From Inquilinus sp. Marseille-Q2685 (GTDB lineage Bacteria > Pseudomonadota > Alphaproteobacteria > DSM-16000 > Inquilinaceae): a DNA stretch of 64,000 nt. The translations under genes were made by a program, and so were the position numbers. Position 1 is the stretch's first letter. Each line of letters starts with the position of its first letter. The notes under the pieces were generated by a model that had not been told where the DNA came from, did not search any database, and worked only from the letters and a program-made list of their open reading frames with translations. Of the stretch, positions 8,025 to 16,779 are shown one piece after another. Location: positions 248,001 to 312,000 of the forward strand of contig NZ_CAKAKL010000003.1 of assembly GCF_916619195.1 (NCBI RefSeq). Reading direction: 5' to 3'.

Positions 8025-8744
8025 TCACGGCCCGGCGGCGGCCCGGTCGAGGACGAGGGTCGCATCCGGATGGAGCCGGAGCACCGATGCGGGACAGTCG
8101 GCGGAGACGGGCCCGAAGCGCGTCGCGCGGGCGGCGGGCTCTTTCGCGGGGCCGGTCGCGAGCAGCAGGAGGCGTCTCGCCTCGAGGATCGTGCCGATGC
8201 CCATCGTGATGCCGGCGCGCGGTGGCTCCATGCGTTGGGGCAGGGTGGCGCGGCCGTCCTCGCGGGTGGACCGGGCGAGGCGCACGACACGCGTGCGGGA
8301 GTCGAGCGGCGAGCCCGGCTCGTTGAAGGCGATGTGCCCGTTCCGGCCGAGCCCGAGGAGCTGCAGGTCGATTCCTCCGGCCGCCTGGATCCTTGCCTCG
8401 TACCGGCAGGCTTCCTCCGCAGGATCGATGCTGGCGCCGTCGGGCACGTGCAGCCTCTCGGGCGCGATCCGGAGCGGATCGGCCAGGCGCTGTTCGAGAT
8501 AGCTTCGGAAGGAGCCCGGATGGCCGGGGGCCAGCCCGACATATTCATCGAGCGCGAAGATCTCCACGCCGCTCCAGTCCGCGCCCTCCGATGCGGAGCG
8601 GGCGAGGCGGGCGTAGAGCGGCTCCATGGTCCGGCCGGTGGCGACGCCGAGGACGAGGCGCGGGCGGGCGGCCATGGCCGCGAGGATCTCGGCGGCCGCC
8701 GCGGCCGCCACCTCTCCGGCGTCGGCGAGGATTTCGATCTTCAT
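8025..8744 (-). CDS. nagB: Glucosamine-6-phosphate deaminase/isomerase family protein
   Basis: This 239-residue NagB/SugI-type protein carries LDEYVGL (active-site aspartate) and GLGRNGHIAFNEPGS (catalytic His/Glu region), and VLGVATGRT near the N-terminus for phosphate binding. NagB converts glucosamine-6-phosphate to fructose-6-phosphate and ammonia. It is the last gene of the minus-strand catabolic cluster, and its ATG overlaps the stop of the dehydrogenase gene. That places a phosphorylated amino sugar or a close analogue among the likely intermediates. No NagA or sugar kinase is present, so the physiological substrate may differ from classic NagB. Confidence 0.85.
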   Translation of the reverse strand: MKIEILADAGEVAAAAAAEILAAMAARPRLVLGVATGRTMEPLYARLARSASEGADWSGVEIFALDEYVGLAPGHPGSFRSYLEQRLADPLRIAPERLHVPDGASIDPAEEACRYEARIQAAGGIDLQLLGLGRNGHIAFNEPGSPLDSRTRVVRLARSTREDGRATLPQRMEPPRAGITMGIGTILEARRLLLLATGPAKEPAARATRFGPVSADCPASVLRLHPDATLVLDRAAAGP

Positions 8745-9790
8745 CGTGTGGCTGGCACCCAGGGCCCGTAGAGCGCCTCGACCTCGCGGCGCAGGCGGGC
8801 GACGAAGTCCGGCCCGATTTCGACGTCATGGGCGATCGAATGCCAAAGGCCGGCCTCGTGGACGAAGCGCCGGAGCCCGGCGAGCGCTCGGGCGACGTCG
8901 TCCCAGGTGACGCCCATCGCCTCGGGCCGGATGTCGAGGCCGATGTGATGAAAGGCCCGCAGCATTTCCTCGGCCCGGCTCTGGTGCAGGAGCGATCCGA
9001 TCGTGATGCCGAGGCAGACCGGGGGGCCGTGGATGAACTTGCGACCGGTGCCGAATTCGAGCGCATAGAAGAAGAAGTGGTCGATGCCCTCGATCGGCCG
9101 CGGGTTCCAGCCATGGCTGTGGTAGGTGGTGCCGCGGCTCAGGCCCTCGACGAGCACGCGGATGCCGGCATCCGTGAGGTCGCGGATGTCGTCGAGATGG
9201 GCGAGGACGCTGTTCACCGCGGCCTCGGCTTCGGCCGCCAACTCGGGGTCAAAGGGCCATTTGGGCTCGCAGCGGCCCCGGTCCGCGGCGTATTTCCAGT
9301 CGAGCACGCCCGTATGGGCGCAGAGGATGTCGCCGATGCCGGAGAGATTGAGCGCCCGCGGCGCGGCCCGGATCACGTCGAGGTCGATATAGACCGCCTC
9401 GGGCACGGCCCAGCCGACATAGCGCACGACACCATTGACGCGCACGCCGGCGCGCTGCCCCCAGGCGGCGTTCATGCTGAGGGCGGTCTGGACCTGGAAC
9501 AGCGGCCGGCGCCGGCGCCAGGCGAGATACTTGGCGGTGTCGATCGCCATGCCGCCGCCGAGCCCGACCACGGCGGCGAAGTCGGGCAGGATGCTGAGAT
9601 CCCGCAGCAGCTCCTCCTCGTCGACCGACCGGACGAAATACGGCTCGCACTCGGCGCCGTCGAACGCCGCCGCGAACAAGGGCCAGAGATCCTCCATGGT
9701 GACGACGAGGAACGGGCGGTGGACGAAATTCCGGAGCTCGCCGACGAGGTTGCGGCCGAGGACGGTCTGGAAGCCGTGGGCTGGGGGCAT
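8741..9790 (-). CDS. Glycerol-1-phosphate-dehydrogenase-like, metal-dependent alcohol dehydrogenase
   Basis: The fold is that of the iron/zinc alcohol dehydrogenase and dehydroquinate-synthase superfamily. VVGLGGGMAIDTAKY (NAD(P)-binding glycine turn), GIGDILCAHTGVLDW (metal-ligand aspartate), and histidines in SHGWNPRPIEG and FIHGPPVCLG match the glycerol-1-phosphate dehydrogenase (AraM/EgsA) branch. These enzymes interconvert dihydroxyacetone phosphate and sn-glycerol-1-phosphate or related polyol phosphates. The frame begins 4 codons earlier at a TTG; ATG 9790 with GGAG upstream is preferred (349 aa). In this cluster it probably oxidises a polyol-phosphate fragment released by the phosphodiesterase. 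Confidence 0.8.
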   Translation of the reverse strand: MPPAHGFQTVLGRNLVGELRNFVHRPFLVVTMEDLWPLFAAAFDGAECEPYFVRSVDEEELLRDLSILPDFAAVVGLGGGMAIDTAKYLAWRRRRPLFQVQTALSMNAAWGQRAGVRVNGVVRYVGWAVPEAVYIDLDVIRAAPRALNLSGIGDILCAHTGVLDWKYAADRGRCEPKWPFDPELAAEAEAAVNSVLAHLDDIRDLTDAGIRVLVEGLSRGTTYHSHGWNPRPIEGIDHFFFYALEFGTGRKFIHGPPVCLGITIGSLLHQSRAEEMLRAFHHIGLDIRPEAMGVTWDDVARALAGLRRFVHEAGLWHSIAHDVEIGPDFVARLRREVEALYGPWVPATR

Positions 9791-9820
9791 GCTGGTCTCC
9801 AACGAAAGAGCGCCGGCCGG

Positions 9821-10939
9821 TCAGTCGAGCGGCGCCGTCTCGGCGGGTGTGCCGTCGAGGCGGTAGAAGGTGAAGCGGCGATTGACGGCGGGAAGCGGAG
9901 CGATCTGCATCTCTCCGCGGGCGGGCTCCAGCAGCACCATGGCGACGGTCGCGGTGAGGTTGCCGGAAAGCCCCTTGCGCGGCGGCCGGCAGACCGACCA
10001 CGGGCTGCCGAACTCGTCGAACAGGGCGTCCCGGAGATCCGTGATGTCGAGCGGCCGCCCCGTCGCGAGCCGGGAGCGGACGCGTTCCTGGCGGTAGAGG
10101 CTGTCGGGCGTGGCATCGAGCCCGGTGTCGCGCAGGCGGGCAAGCGCCGCCGGCGAGAGCCAGTGATTGGCGTGGACCAGGATTCCGTCCTGGGGCTGCA
10201 GCGCGAAACTCTCGTCGGGGGCGCATTCGAGGCTGACCGCGAAGCCCTCGGCATGGCTCAGCATCATGTTGTTCGAGGCGGTCTTCGGGGTGGTCCGGAC
10301 GGCATGGATGGCGAGCGCCAGATCTGCGCTCTCGAGGACCCGGCGACGAATGAGCGGCAGCGGCACGCCCTCGGCCGTTCCGTCGCGGTCGCTTTCGAGA
10401 TTGTTGGCGGTCAGGCCGATGCCCGCGGCGTTAAGGCCCGAGCGGGCGAGGCCTCCCGCCTCGGTGAAGGTCAGGTAGTCGGGGCCGTGCTCCTGCCGAA
10501 TCCGGAGTACGACCGCGGTGTCGACGCACTCGACCTTCCAGTCCCAGTTCTGGCCGTGCAGAAGGCGGCCGTCGCGCGTCGCCTCGGGCAGGAGGACGGC
10601 TCCGGTGCAGCCGTCCGCCGCGGCCTCCGCGCCGCGCCGGGCCTGGCGCAGGATCTCCGTGCGGGCGTTGAGGAGGACGATGTCCTCGACCTCGACGCCC
10701 GCGCCCTCGGCGATGCCGCGGATCTCGGCGGAGTGGCCGTCGTCGAAGGCGGTGATCGCCCGGACCTGGCGGTGGGCAGCACGACGGATCGCCATGCGGT
10801 CGAGACCGAGCCGGGCCAACTGCTCCTGATAGTGGCCGAGGCCGCGGCGGATGCGATCGGCGGCACGGGCGCCGTAGCTTCGGCCGCGGGCTTCGGGCGG
10901 CCCGGAGAGGTCGATCAGGGGAAAGGGTTCGACCGTCAT
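9821..10939 (-). CDS. C45-family autoproteolytic acyltransferase/amidohydrolase
   Basis: Members of the isopenicillin-N acyltransferase-like (peptidase C45, Ntn hydrolase) family cut themselves just before a cysteine that becomes the N-terminal nucleophile. Here ADG-CTGAVLLPEA marks the cut before Cys111, and HGQNWDWKVE is the conserved segment that follows. The 372-residue length fits the family. It contains LNAAGIGLTANN and ends with a typical acidic tail. Bacterial members hydrolyse or transfer acyl groups on amides such as N-acyl amino compounds. Its ATG overlaps the HAD gene stop, so it belongs to the transporter operon. I infer that it removes an acyl group from the imported compound. 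Confidence 0.8.
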   Translation of the reverse strand: MTVEPFPLIDLSGPPEARGRSYGARAADRIRRGLGHYQEQLARLGLDRMAIRRAAHRQVRAITAFDDGHSAEIRGIAEGAGVEVEDIVLLNARTEILRQARRGAEAAADGCTGAVLLPEATRDGRLLHGQNWDWKVECVDTAVVLRIRQEHGPDYLTFTEAGGLARSGLNAAGIGLTANNLESDRDGTAEGVPLPLIRRRVLESADLALAIHAVRTTPKTASNNMMLSHAEGFAVSLECAPDESFALQPQDGILVHANHWLSPAALARLRDTGLDATPDSLYRQERVRSRLATGRPLDITDLRDALFDEFGSPWSVCRPPRKGLSGNLTATVAMVLLEPARGEMQIAPLPAVNRRFTFYRLDGTPAETAPLD

Positions 10940-11685
10940 CGCGCCCGTCCTCCCGTGGACGCCGCCCGTTCCGCCGGCGACCCGTCGCGGTGCAGGTCGA
11001 GGCGGTGGATGAGCTGCGGCAGGGCGGCCATATGGCTGAAGACGAGATCGGCGCCCGCCGTTGCCAGGCGTTCGCCGAGACCGACATCGGCATGGCCGCC
11101 GCCGGTGAAGCCGAAGACGGTCATGCCGGCGGCCTGCGCTGCGGTCACGCCGGCGACGCTGTCCTCGATGACGAGACAGTCGGCCGGAACGGCGGCCATC
11201 CGGTCGGCGGCATGGAGGAAGAGGTCCGGCGCCGGCTTCCCGCGCGCGACCATCTCGGCGCTGAAGATCCGGCCCATCAGGAGCCAGTCGAGCCCGGTGA
11301 CGAGAAGGGCGAGCCTGAGCCGGCCGAGCGCGCTCGACGACGCGACGCAGTAGGGGACGTCCAGGCGCCGAAGCGTCTCCTCGACCTCCGGCAGCGGCTC
11401 GAGCCGGGCGCGGTAGGCCTCGGCGATCCGGCGCTCGAGCCGGTCGGAGAAGCCGGCGGCGAGCGGCCGTGCCTGCTCATCGGCGAGGGTCCGGAACATG
11501 TCGGCGGCCGGAACGCCGGTGAAGCGGTCGAGGAGCTCGCGGGGGGTGATCGCGAAGCCGGCGGAGGCGAGGGCCTCGGCCTCGGCTTCCGCGATGATCG
11601 GCTCGCTGTCGACGAGGACGCCGTCGCAGTCGAAGATGACGAGGCGCGGCCACACCGGACCGTGCCCCCTGGCGATGGGACTCAT
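10936..11685 (-). CDS. HAD-superfamily hydrolase (beta-phosphoglucomutase/phosphatase type)
   Basis: The HAD motifs are present in order: VIFDCDGVLVDSE (motif I, nucleophile Asp), VASSSALGRL (motif II), ARGKPAPDLFLHA (motif III lysine) and VIEDSVAGVTAA (motif IV). The cap sits between motifs I and II, so it is subfamily I (phosphoglycolate phosphatase, beta-PGM or sugar-phosphate phosphatase). The protein is 249 residues. It is coupled to the acyltransferase by a 4-base overlap and follows the phosphodiesterase gene. It probably dephosphorylates or isomerises the sugar or polyol phosphate released in this pathway. Confidence 0.85.
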   Translation of the reverse strand: MSPIARGHGPVWPRLVIFDCDGVLVDSEPIIAEAEAEALASAGFAITPRELLDRFTGVPAADMFRTLADEQARPLAAGFSDRLERRIAEAYRARLEPLPEVEETLRRLDVPYCVASSSALGRLRLALLVTGLDWLLMGRIFSAEMVARGKPAPDLFLHAADRMAAVPADCLVIEDSVAGVTAAQAAGMTVFGFTGGGHADVGLGERLATAGADLVFSHMAALPQLIHRLDLHRDGSPAERAASTGGRAR

Positions 11686-11695
11686 CGTGGTCTCC

Positions 11696-12550
11696 TCAGT
11701 TGGTCGGGGGCGCCGACAGACGCCGGCCGGTCATGGCGTCGAAGCGCGGGGCGGGCGCCAGGAAGTCCCGCTGGTGCACGATCACGTCCTCGCCGTGGAG
11801 CAGGATGACACCGTAGGCGGGCGAGCCCTCGGCGAAGGTGACGTCGGGGTCGTCGAGCTCGAGGTCGATGTGCTGGCAGGTGCCGCGGATCGCCGAGAAG
11901 GAGAGGGAGCCCCAACGACCCCAGACCGGCAGATGGACGTGGCCGAAAAAGATATGGCGCACGCCGCCATGCTCACGGACAAGGTCGAGGAAGGCGTCGG
12001 GTGCCGTGAGGCTCATCTGCTCGAAATGCCGGACCCCGATCGACCGCGCCGGGTGATGCATGAAGACGTGGACCGGGCGGTCGGGAGCTTCCGCAAGCCG
12101 GGCGCCGATCCAGCCGAGGCGGGCGGGGCAGAGGACACCGGCCCCGCGGGCGCCGCGTTCGAGGGTATCGAGGAAGAGGAGCCGTCCGGCCGGAACGTCG
12201 AGCACGGATTGGACGAAGCCGGCCGGATCCAGCGGCGTCTCCGGGAAGGCTTCGCGGAAGGCTTGTCGGTCGTCGTGGTTGCCGAGCAGGAGCCGGACCG
12301 GCATCGGCAGGGGGCGAAGGATCTCGCGCAGCAATCCATAGGCCTGAAGCGCGCCGCGGTCGGCGAGGTCGCCGGTGAAGACGCAGAGCGCGGCGTCCGC
12401 GTGCTCGGCGACGACGCTGGCAACGCAGCGCGAGAGGCGCTCGGCCGGGTCGAGGTCGTAGAGGTGCTCGCCCGGGCCCACCAGGTGGGGGTCGGTGATC
12501 TGGATGATCTTCATGGGCGGAATGCGGTCTCGGGTGGCGGCAGGGTTCAT
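11696..12550 (-). CDS. Metallophosphodiesterase, CpdA/GpdQ type
   Basis: A calcineurin-like binuclear metal centre is complete: ITDPHL (Asp-x-His), VFTGDLADRG, LLGNHDDR, MHHPARSIG and FFGHVHLPVWG. This arrangement is that of class III cyclic-nucleotide and glycerophosphodiester phosphodiesterases (GpdQ). The length is 284 residues from ATG 12550, whose ATGA overlaps the stop of the binding-protein gene; a second ATG at 12514 (MKIIQITDP) is also possible. There is no signal peptide, so it acts in the cytoplasm. Sitting next to a UgpB-like importer, it most likely splits an imported phosphodiester. Confidence 0.85.
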   Translation of the reverse strand: MNPAATRDRIPPMKIIQITDPHLVGPGEHLYDLDPAERLSRCVASVVAEHADAALCVFTGDLADRGALQAYGLLREILRPLPMPVRLLLGNHDDRQAFREAFPETPLDPAGFVQSVLDVPAGRLLFLDTLERGARGAGVLCPARLGWIGARLAEAPDRPVHVFMHHPARSIGVRHFEQMSLTAPDAFLDLVREHGGVRHIFFGHVHLPVWGRWGSLSFSAIRGTCQHIDLELDDPDVTFAEGSPAYGVILLHGEDVIVHQRDFLAPAPRFDAMTGRRLSAPPTN

Positions 12551-13803
12551 CGGCGGGAGATCAGGCGCCGGGCGTCCGAGGCCATGCGGGCGAGCGCCTC
12601 GTCAGGCGAGAGGCGATCCTGGGCGAGGGCCGCCATCGCATCGAGCAGCGCCTGCGCGATCTCGACGCCGTTCGGTCCGGGCCAGGCGGTCCAAGGAACG
12701 GACACCGGGATCTGTTCGATGCTCGTCGACCAGTTCGGGTGCTCCCGGTAGAAGTCGCCGAGATGGTCCGGGCCGAGCGCCAGGCTGGTGACCGGGGTAT
12801 AGCCGGACTTCTGCACCATCAACGTCTGCGCCTCGGGGCCGCTCGCGAACTGCAGATAGGCCCAGGCCGCGGCACGCTTGTCCGGATCGTCGGTCAGGAT
12901 CACGCCCGCCATCCCCCCGGTCGGCAGGCGGCCGCGCCCGCGATCGGCCAGCGGCAGCCTCGCTGTCTTGAGGGGGAACCGGCCGCCGATATCGGTCTCC
13001 AGGCCGCGGACGCCGGAGGTGGAGGCGACGAGGATGCCGAGCTTGCCGGCGACGAATTGCTGCCGGGCGGACTCGTCCCCGATCGCCGGCTGTCCGCCTT
13101 CTTCGCGGAACCGGCGGAACAGGCGGAGTGCGGCGAGCCCCTCCGGGCCGTCGAAGGCGATGTCGGTCTCGTCCGGCGTGAGGAGCGAGCCGCCCTGGTT
13201 CAGGATCAGGGCCTGGGTGGTCCAGTCGTCAACGCCGAGCCCGTAGTACATGCCGTCGATGTCGGGGCCGAGGCCGTCGACCCTGTGGGCGAGGCCGATG
13301 AGCCCGTCCCAGTCGGCGGGGAAGGGCGCGTCGTCGCCGCCGGCCCGGGCGACGAGCTCGCCGTTGACGTAGACGATCGGCGTCGACATCACGAAGGGAA
13401 GGGCCACCTGCCGGCCCGCCGCCCGCCCGAGCGCGAGCACCGGATCGGTGAAGCCGCGTCCGCCCCAGTCGGGCGTGGCCGCGATCAGGGGGCCGAGATC
13501 CTGGGCGAGGCCGCGGTCGGCCAGGGCCCGGAGCATCTGGTAGCCGGCGAAAGTCACGTCCGGCAGCGAGCCGGTCATGCCCTGCCGCAGCAGGCTCTGG
13601 AAGGCCTCGTCGTAGCTCGATGCCGGCGCCTGGAAGCGGATCTTGATCTCCGGATGGCGCTCCATGAAGGCGGCGGCGATCGGCTCATGGAAGCGCTGAT
13701 GCGAGGGCCAGGCGTAGAAGACGGTGAGCTCGACGGGGGCGGCGGCGGCCGGGGTGGCGGCGAGCGCCGCCAGGACCGCGGATACGGTCAGGAATCGGTT
13801 CAT
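12547..13803 (-). CDS. Periplasmic substrate-binding protein, UgpB/sugar type
   Basis: A clear signal peptide (MNRFLTVSAVLAALAATPAAAAP) is followed by a family-1 solute-binding protein of about 395 residues. HPEIKIRFQAPASSYDEAFQ, LPFVMSTPIVYVNGEL and AAAWAYLQFASGPEAQTLM are typical of UgpB and maltose-type binding proteins. It delivers substrate to the two permeases and the ATPase encoded by the neighbouring genes. It follows the second permease gene after 18 bases. Similarity to UgpB fits the phosphodiesterase and glycerol-1-phosphate-dehydrogenase-like genes downstream, but the ligand itself cannot be read from sequence. Confidence 0.9.
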   Translation of the reverse strand: MNRFLTVSAVLAALAATPAAAAPVELTVFYAWPSHQRFHEPIAAAFMERHPEIKIRFQAPASSYDEAFQSLLRQGMTGSLPDVTFAGYQMLRALADRGLAQDLGPLIAATPDWGGRGFTDPVLALGRAAGRQVALPFVMSTPIVYVNGELVARAGGDDAPFPADWDGLIGLAHRVDGLGPDIDGMYYGLGVDDWTTQALILNQGGSLLTPDETDIAFDGPEGLAALRLFRRFREEGGQPAIGDESARQQFVAGKLGILVASTSGVRGLETDIGGRFPLKTARLPLADRGRGRLPTGGMAGVILTDDPDKRAAAWAYLQFASGPEAQTLMVQKSGYTPVTSLALGPDHLGDFYREHPNWSTSIEQIPVSVPWTAWPGPNGVEIAQALLDAMAALAQDRLSPDEALARMASDARRLISRR

Positions 13804-13821
13804 CGAATGTCTCCCGAGGGA

Positions 13822-14658
13822 TTACCGGATGCCGGTGAAGGCCAGCCCCTGGACGAAGCGGCGCTGGGCGAAGAGGAAGGCGACGACGAGGGGGGCGGTG
13901 ATGATCACGCCGCCCGCCATCAAGGCGCCGACATTGCCGTCGACCCCGCCGCCCTCGCGGAAATAGGCGATCCCGAGCGGCGGGGTCATGAGCTCGGTCG
14001 AGGGGACGACCACCATCGGCCAGTAGAGGTCGTTCCAGTGCGCGACCACCGAGAAGATCGAGAAGGCGGCGACGGCTGGCCAGGCCGAAGGCAGGGCGAT
14101 GCGGAAGGCGATCGCGATCTCACCGAAGCCGTCGATCCGGGCAGCGTCGACGATCTCGTCGGGAAAGCGCCGGAACACCTGGCGGAAGAGGAAGATGGCG
14201 AAGGCCGAAGCGGCCCAGGGCAGGACCAGCGCCGGGAAGCTGTCGAGGAGCCCGAGCCGGGCGAGGCCGAGATAGAGCGGCAGCGCCGGGACCTGGACCG
14301 GGATCAGGAGCCCGAGGAGCACGAGCCCGAAGAGCGCTTCGCGTCCCCGGAAGTCGAGCTTCGCGAGCGCATAGCCGCATGGGATGGCGATCGCGAGCTG
14401 GAGCACGAGGATGCCGCCGCAGACCAGCACGCCGTTGACGAGGAAGCGCAGGAGCGGCGAGGCCGACAGCGCCTCGACATAGTTATGAAGCGTGAAGCGG
14501 GACGGCAGCAGCGCGAGCTCGCCCGTGAAGATCTCGGCGGCGGGCTTGAAGGAGGTCAGCGCCATCCAGAGGAAGGGCGCAAGCATGACAAGCGCACCGG
14601 TGAACAGCACGGCATGTGCGCAGAGTCCCCCGAGCGACGGCAGCAGGCGCCGGGTCAT
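13822..14658 (-). CDS. ABC transporter permease, UgpE/MalG type
   Basis: This inner-membrane permease has six predicted helices and 278 residues. It carries the EAA loop DAARIDGFGEIAIAFRIALP that contacts the ATPase, and TSFKPAAEIFTGELALLPSR in the first periplasmic loop, as in MalG and UgpE. The frame is open upstream to 14919 only as a shadow of the partner gene. ATG 14658 overlaps the stop of the first permease (ATGA) and begins MTRRLLPSLG. It forms the heterodimeric channel with the other permease. Confidence 0.9.
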   Translation of the reverse strand: MTRRLLPSLGGLCAHAVLFTGALVMLAPFLWMALTSFKPAAEIFTGELALLPSRFTLHNYVEALSASPLLRFLVNGVLVCGGILVLQLAIAIPCGYALAKLDFRGREALFGLVLLGLLIPVQVPALPLYLGLARLGLLDSFPALVLPWAASAFAIFLFRQVFRRFPDEIVDAARIDGFGEIAIAFRIALPSAWPAVAAFSIFSVVAHWNDLYWPMVVVPSTELMTPPLGIAYFREGGGVDGNVGALMAGGVIITAPLVVAFLFAQRRFVQGLAFTGIR

Positions 14659-15593
14659 TGGTAGTGCACCTTTCTGTCCATGAGGCGGGTCTGGGCGAGC
14701 GTCAGAGCCGTGGCGAGCGCCAGGAACACGACGGTGAGCGCCGAGGCGTAGCCGATCCGGAAGTAGCGGAAGCCCTCGAGATAGATCGCGTAGAGCAGCA
14801 CCTCTGTCGCCTTGTCGGGCCCGCCGCGGGTGAGCACGGCGACGGTGTCGAAGACCTGCAGGCCGCGGATCGCGGTGATGACGACGACGAACATCGTGGT
14901 GGGGCCGAGCATCGGCCAAGTGACGAGGCGGAACCGGTCGAGGCCGCGGGCGGCGCCGTCCACCGCGGCCGCGTCGTAGAGCTCGCGCGGGATCGATGCG
15001 AGCCCCGAGAGGAACAGCACCATGTTGAAGCCGGCGAGCTGCCAGATCCCGATCGCGGATAGCGTGAACATCGCGATGTCCGGATCCGCGAGGAAGCGCA
15101 GCTTCGGCTGGCCGACGGCCGCAAGAAGGAGGTTGGCGAGGCCGAAGCCCGGATGGAGCAGGACTTCCCAGGCGGTGGCGAGCGCGACCAGCGTCGCCGT
15201 CACCGGCAGGAAGAAGGCGACCCGATAGAAGCGGCGGAGCACCTGCCGCCCTTCGATCAGGAGCGCGGCGCCGAGGCCGACCGCGACCGATCCGGGGACG
15301 ACGACGGCGATGTAGACCCCGGTGTTGCCGAGCGCGCGGAGGACCCCGGGATCGGCGAAGAGCTCGGCATAGTTGTCGACGCCGATGAAGCGCCAGGATG
15401 CGGCCCCGAAGCCGTAATCGGTCAGCGAGAAGAGGATCACCAGCGCCGACGGCAGGATCAGCAGCACCAGCAGCAGCACCGCAGCAGGGCTCGCGAGGGT
15501 GAGGCCGGCCCTGGCGCGGCGCCGCCGGAGCTGGCCGGCGACGGCGGGCTCATCGGATCCCGCAGAGGAGAAGGGAAGGACGGTCATCGTCAT
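14655..15593 (-). CDS. ABC transporter permease, UgpA/MalF type
   Basis: The protein is 312 residues and starts MTMTVLPFSSAGSDEP at ATG 15593, overlapping the ATPase stop (ATGA). It has the basic cytoplasmic lead RRRRARAG, six membrane helices and the EAA motif YDAAAVDGAARGLDRFRLVT, followed by WPMLGPT as in carbohydrate uptake family 1 permeases. It works with the second permease downstream. The much longer open frame to 16616 is the antisense-like shadow of the ATPase gene and is not part of this protein. Confidence 0.9.
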   Translation of the reverse strand: MTMTVLPFSSAGSDEPAVAGQLRRRRARAGLTLASPAAVLLLVLLILPSALVILFSLTDYGFGAASWRFIGVDNYAELFADPGVLRALGNTGVYIAVVVPGSVAVGLGAALLIEGRQVLRRFYRVAFFLPVTATLVALATAWEVLLHPGFGLANLLLAAVGQPKLRFLADPDIAMFTLSAIGIWQLAGFNMVLFLSGLASIPRELYDAAAVDGAARGLDRFRLVTWPMLGPTTMFVVVITAIRGLQVFDTVAVLTRGGPDKATEVLLYAIYLEGFRYFRIGYASALTVVFLALATALTLAQTRLMDRKVHYQ

Positions 15594-16741
15594 GCCGCCT
15601 TCTGCTCGGCGGCCGCGATGCGGCGGCCGCTTTCGTCGAAGCACAGCGCGCGCTCCGGATCGGGCAGGATCCGGACGGCTTGGCCGCGCTCGATGCGGCC
15701 AAGCCGCTCGGCGTCGAGCCGGGCGACGACCAGCTCCGGGAAGCCCTCGACCGCGAGGTGGGCATAGCCATCGGCGCCGAGCCGCTCGACATGGCTGACG
15801 CTTGCGGCGAGGCCCTGCGGTGCCGACGCGTCGAGGAGGATGCACTCCTCGGGCCGGAAGGCGAGGGAGGCCCTGGTGCCGGCCGGCACGAGCCCGCGGA
15901 TCGCGAGGTGGGTGCCGAACGCCTCGACGGCGCCGGCGCCGGCGCCGGTGACCGGCAGCGTGTTCAGCTGCGGCTGGGCCATGAAGGCGGCGACATCGTG
16001 ATCGACAGGGGCTCGGTAGATGCCGGCCGGCGTGTCGAACTGGCGGACCTCCCCGTCCAGCATCACGGCGATCCGGTCGGACATGGTCATGGCCTCGGTC
16101 TGGTCGTGCGTGACATAGACGAAGGTTGCGCCGAGCCGCCGATGCAGGCGGGCGATCTCGGCGCGCATATGGACGCGGAGCTTGGCGTCGAGATTGGAGA
16201 GCGGCTCGTCCATCAGGAAGACGCGCGGGTGCCGGACGAGGGCCCGGCCGAGCGCGACCCGCTGCCTCTGCCCGCCGGAGAGCTGCCCCGGCTTGCGGTC
16301 GAGGAGAGCCGCGATGCCGAGGAGTTCGGCCACACCCGAGACCTCCTGGGCGATGTCGTCCCGGATCGCGCGCGCTCGGCCGAATGAGCCCATGACCGGC
16401 CAGCGCTGCCAGGCGGCCAAACGCCGGAGCCGGAGCGGGGTGGCGATGTTCTCCGCGACCGTCATGTGCGGGTAGAGGGCATAGTTCTGGAAGACCATGG
16501 CGATGTCGCGGCGGTCGGGGCCGAGCGCGTCGACCGGGCGGCCGCCGATGGCGACGTGGCCTGCGGTCTGGACGTCGAGCCCGGCGATGATCCTCAGAAG
16601 CGTCGACTTTCCGCATCCCGACGGTCCGACGAGCGTCAGGAACTCGCCCGGGCGGATGTCGAGCGAGATGCCGCGCAGCGCGGCCATTGGCCCGAAGCGC
16701 TTCTCGATCCTGGTCAAGGTGATTCCGGCTGGTTCCGACAT
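15590..16741 (-). CDS. ABC transporter ATPase, UgpC/MalK type
   Basis: All nucleotide-binding motifs are intact: GPSGCGKST (Walker A), VFQNYALYPHMTV (Q loop), LSGGQRQRVALGRAL (signature), VFLMDEPLSNLD (Walker B) and THDQTEAM (H loop). The C-terminal 130 residues form the MalK-type TOBE/OB regulatory domain. The length is 383 residues. It is the first gene of the cluster; ATG 16741 follows GGGGAGG on the minus strand. It energises uptake through the two downstream permeases. A 12-bp inverted repeat 40-80 bases upstream is the probable control site. Confidence 0.93.
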   Translation of the reverse strand: MSEPAGITLTRIEKRFGPMAALRGISLDIRPGEFLTLVGPSGCGKSTLLRIIAGLDVQTAGHVAIGGRPVDALGPDRRDIAMVFQNYALYPHMTVAENIATPLRLRRLAAWQRWPVMGSFGRARAIRDDIAQEVSGVAELLGIAALLDRKPGQLSGGQRQRVALGRALVRHPRVFLMDEPLSNLDAKLRVHMRAEIARLHRRLGATFVYVTHDQTEAMTMSDRIAVMLDGEVRQFDTPAGIYRAPVDHDVAAFMAQPQLNTLPVTGAGAGAVEAFGTHLAIRGLVPAGTRASLAFRPEECILLDASAPQGLAASVSHVERLGADGYAHLAVEGFPELVVARLDAERLGRIERGQAVRILPDPERALCFDESGRRIAAAEQKAA

Positions 16742-16779
16742 GGCCTCCCCGTGCGGCGTTGCATTCGCTTTCGTGTCAG

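Noticed and set aside
8393-11353. Plus-strand open frame of 986 codons
   Set aside because: It is antisense to four well-supported minus-strand genes (NagB, dehydrogenase, C45, HAD) and is rich in Arg, Asp and Gly with no domain. GC-rich DNA lacks stop codons in such frames.
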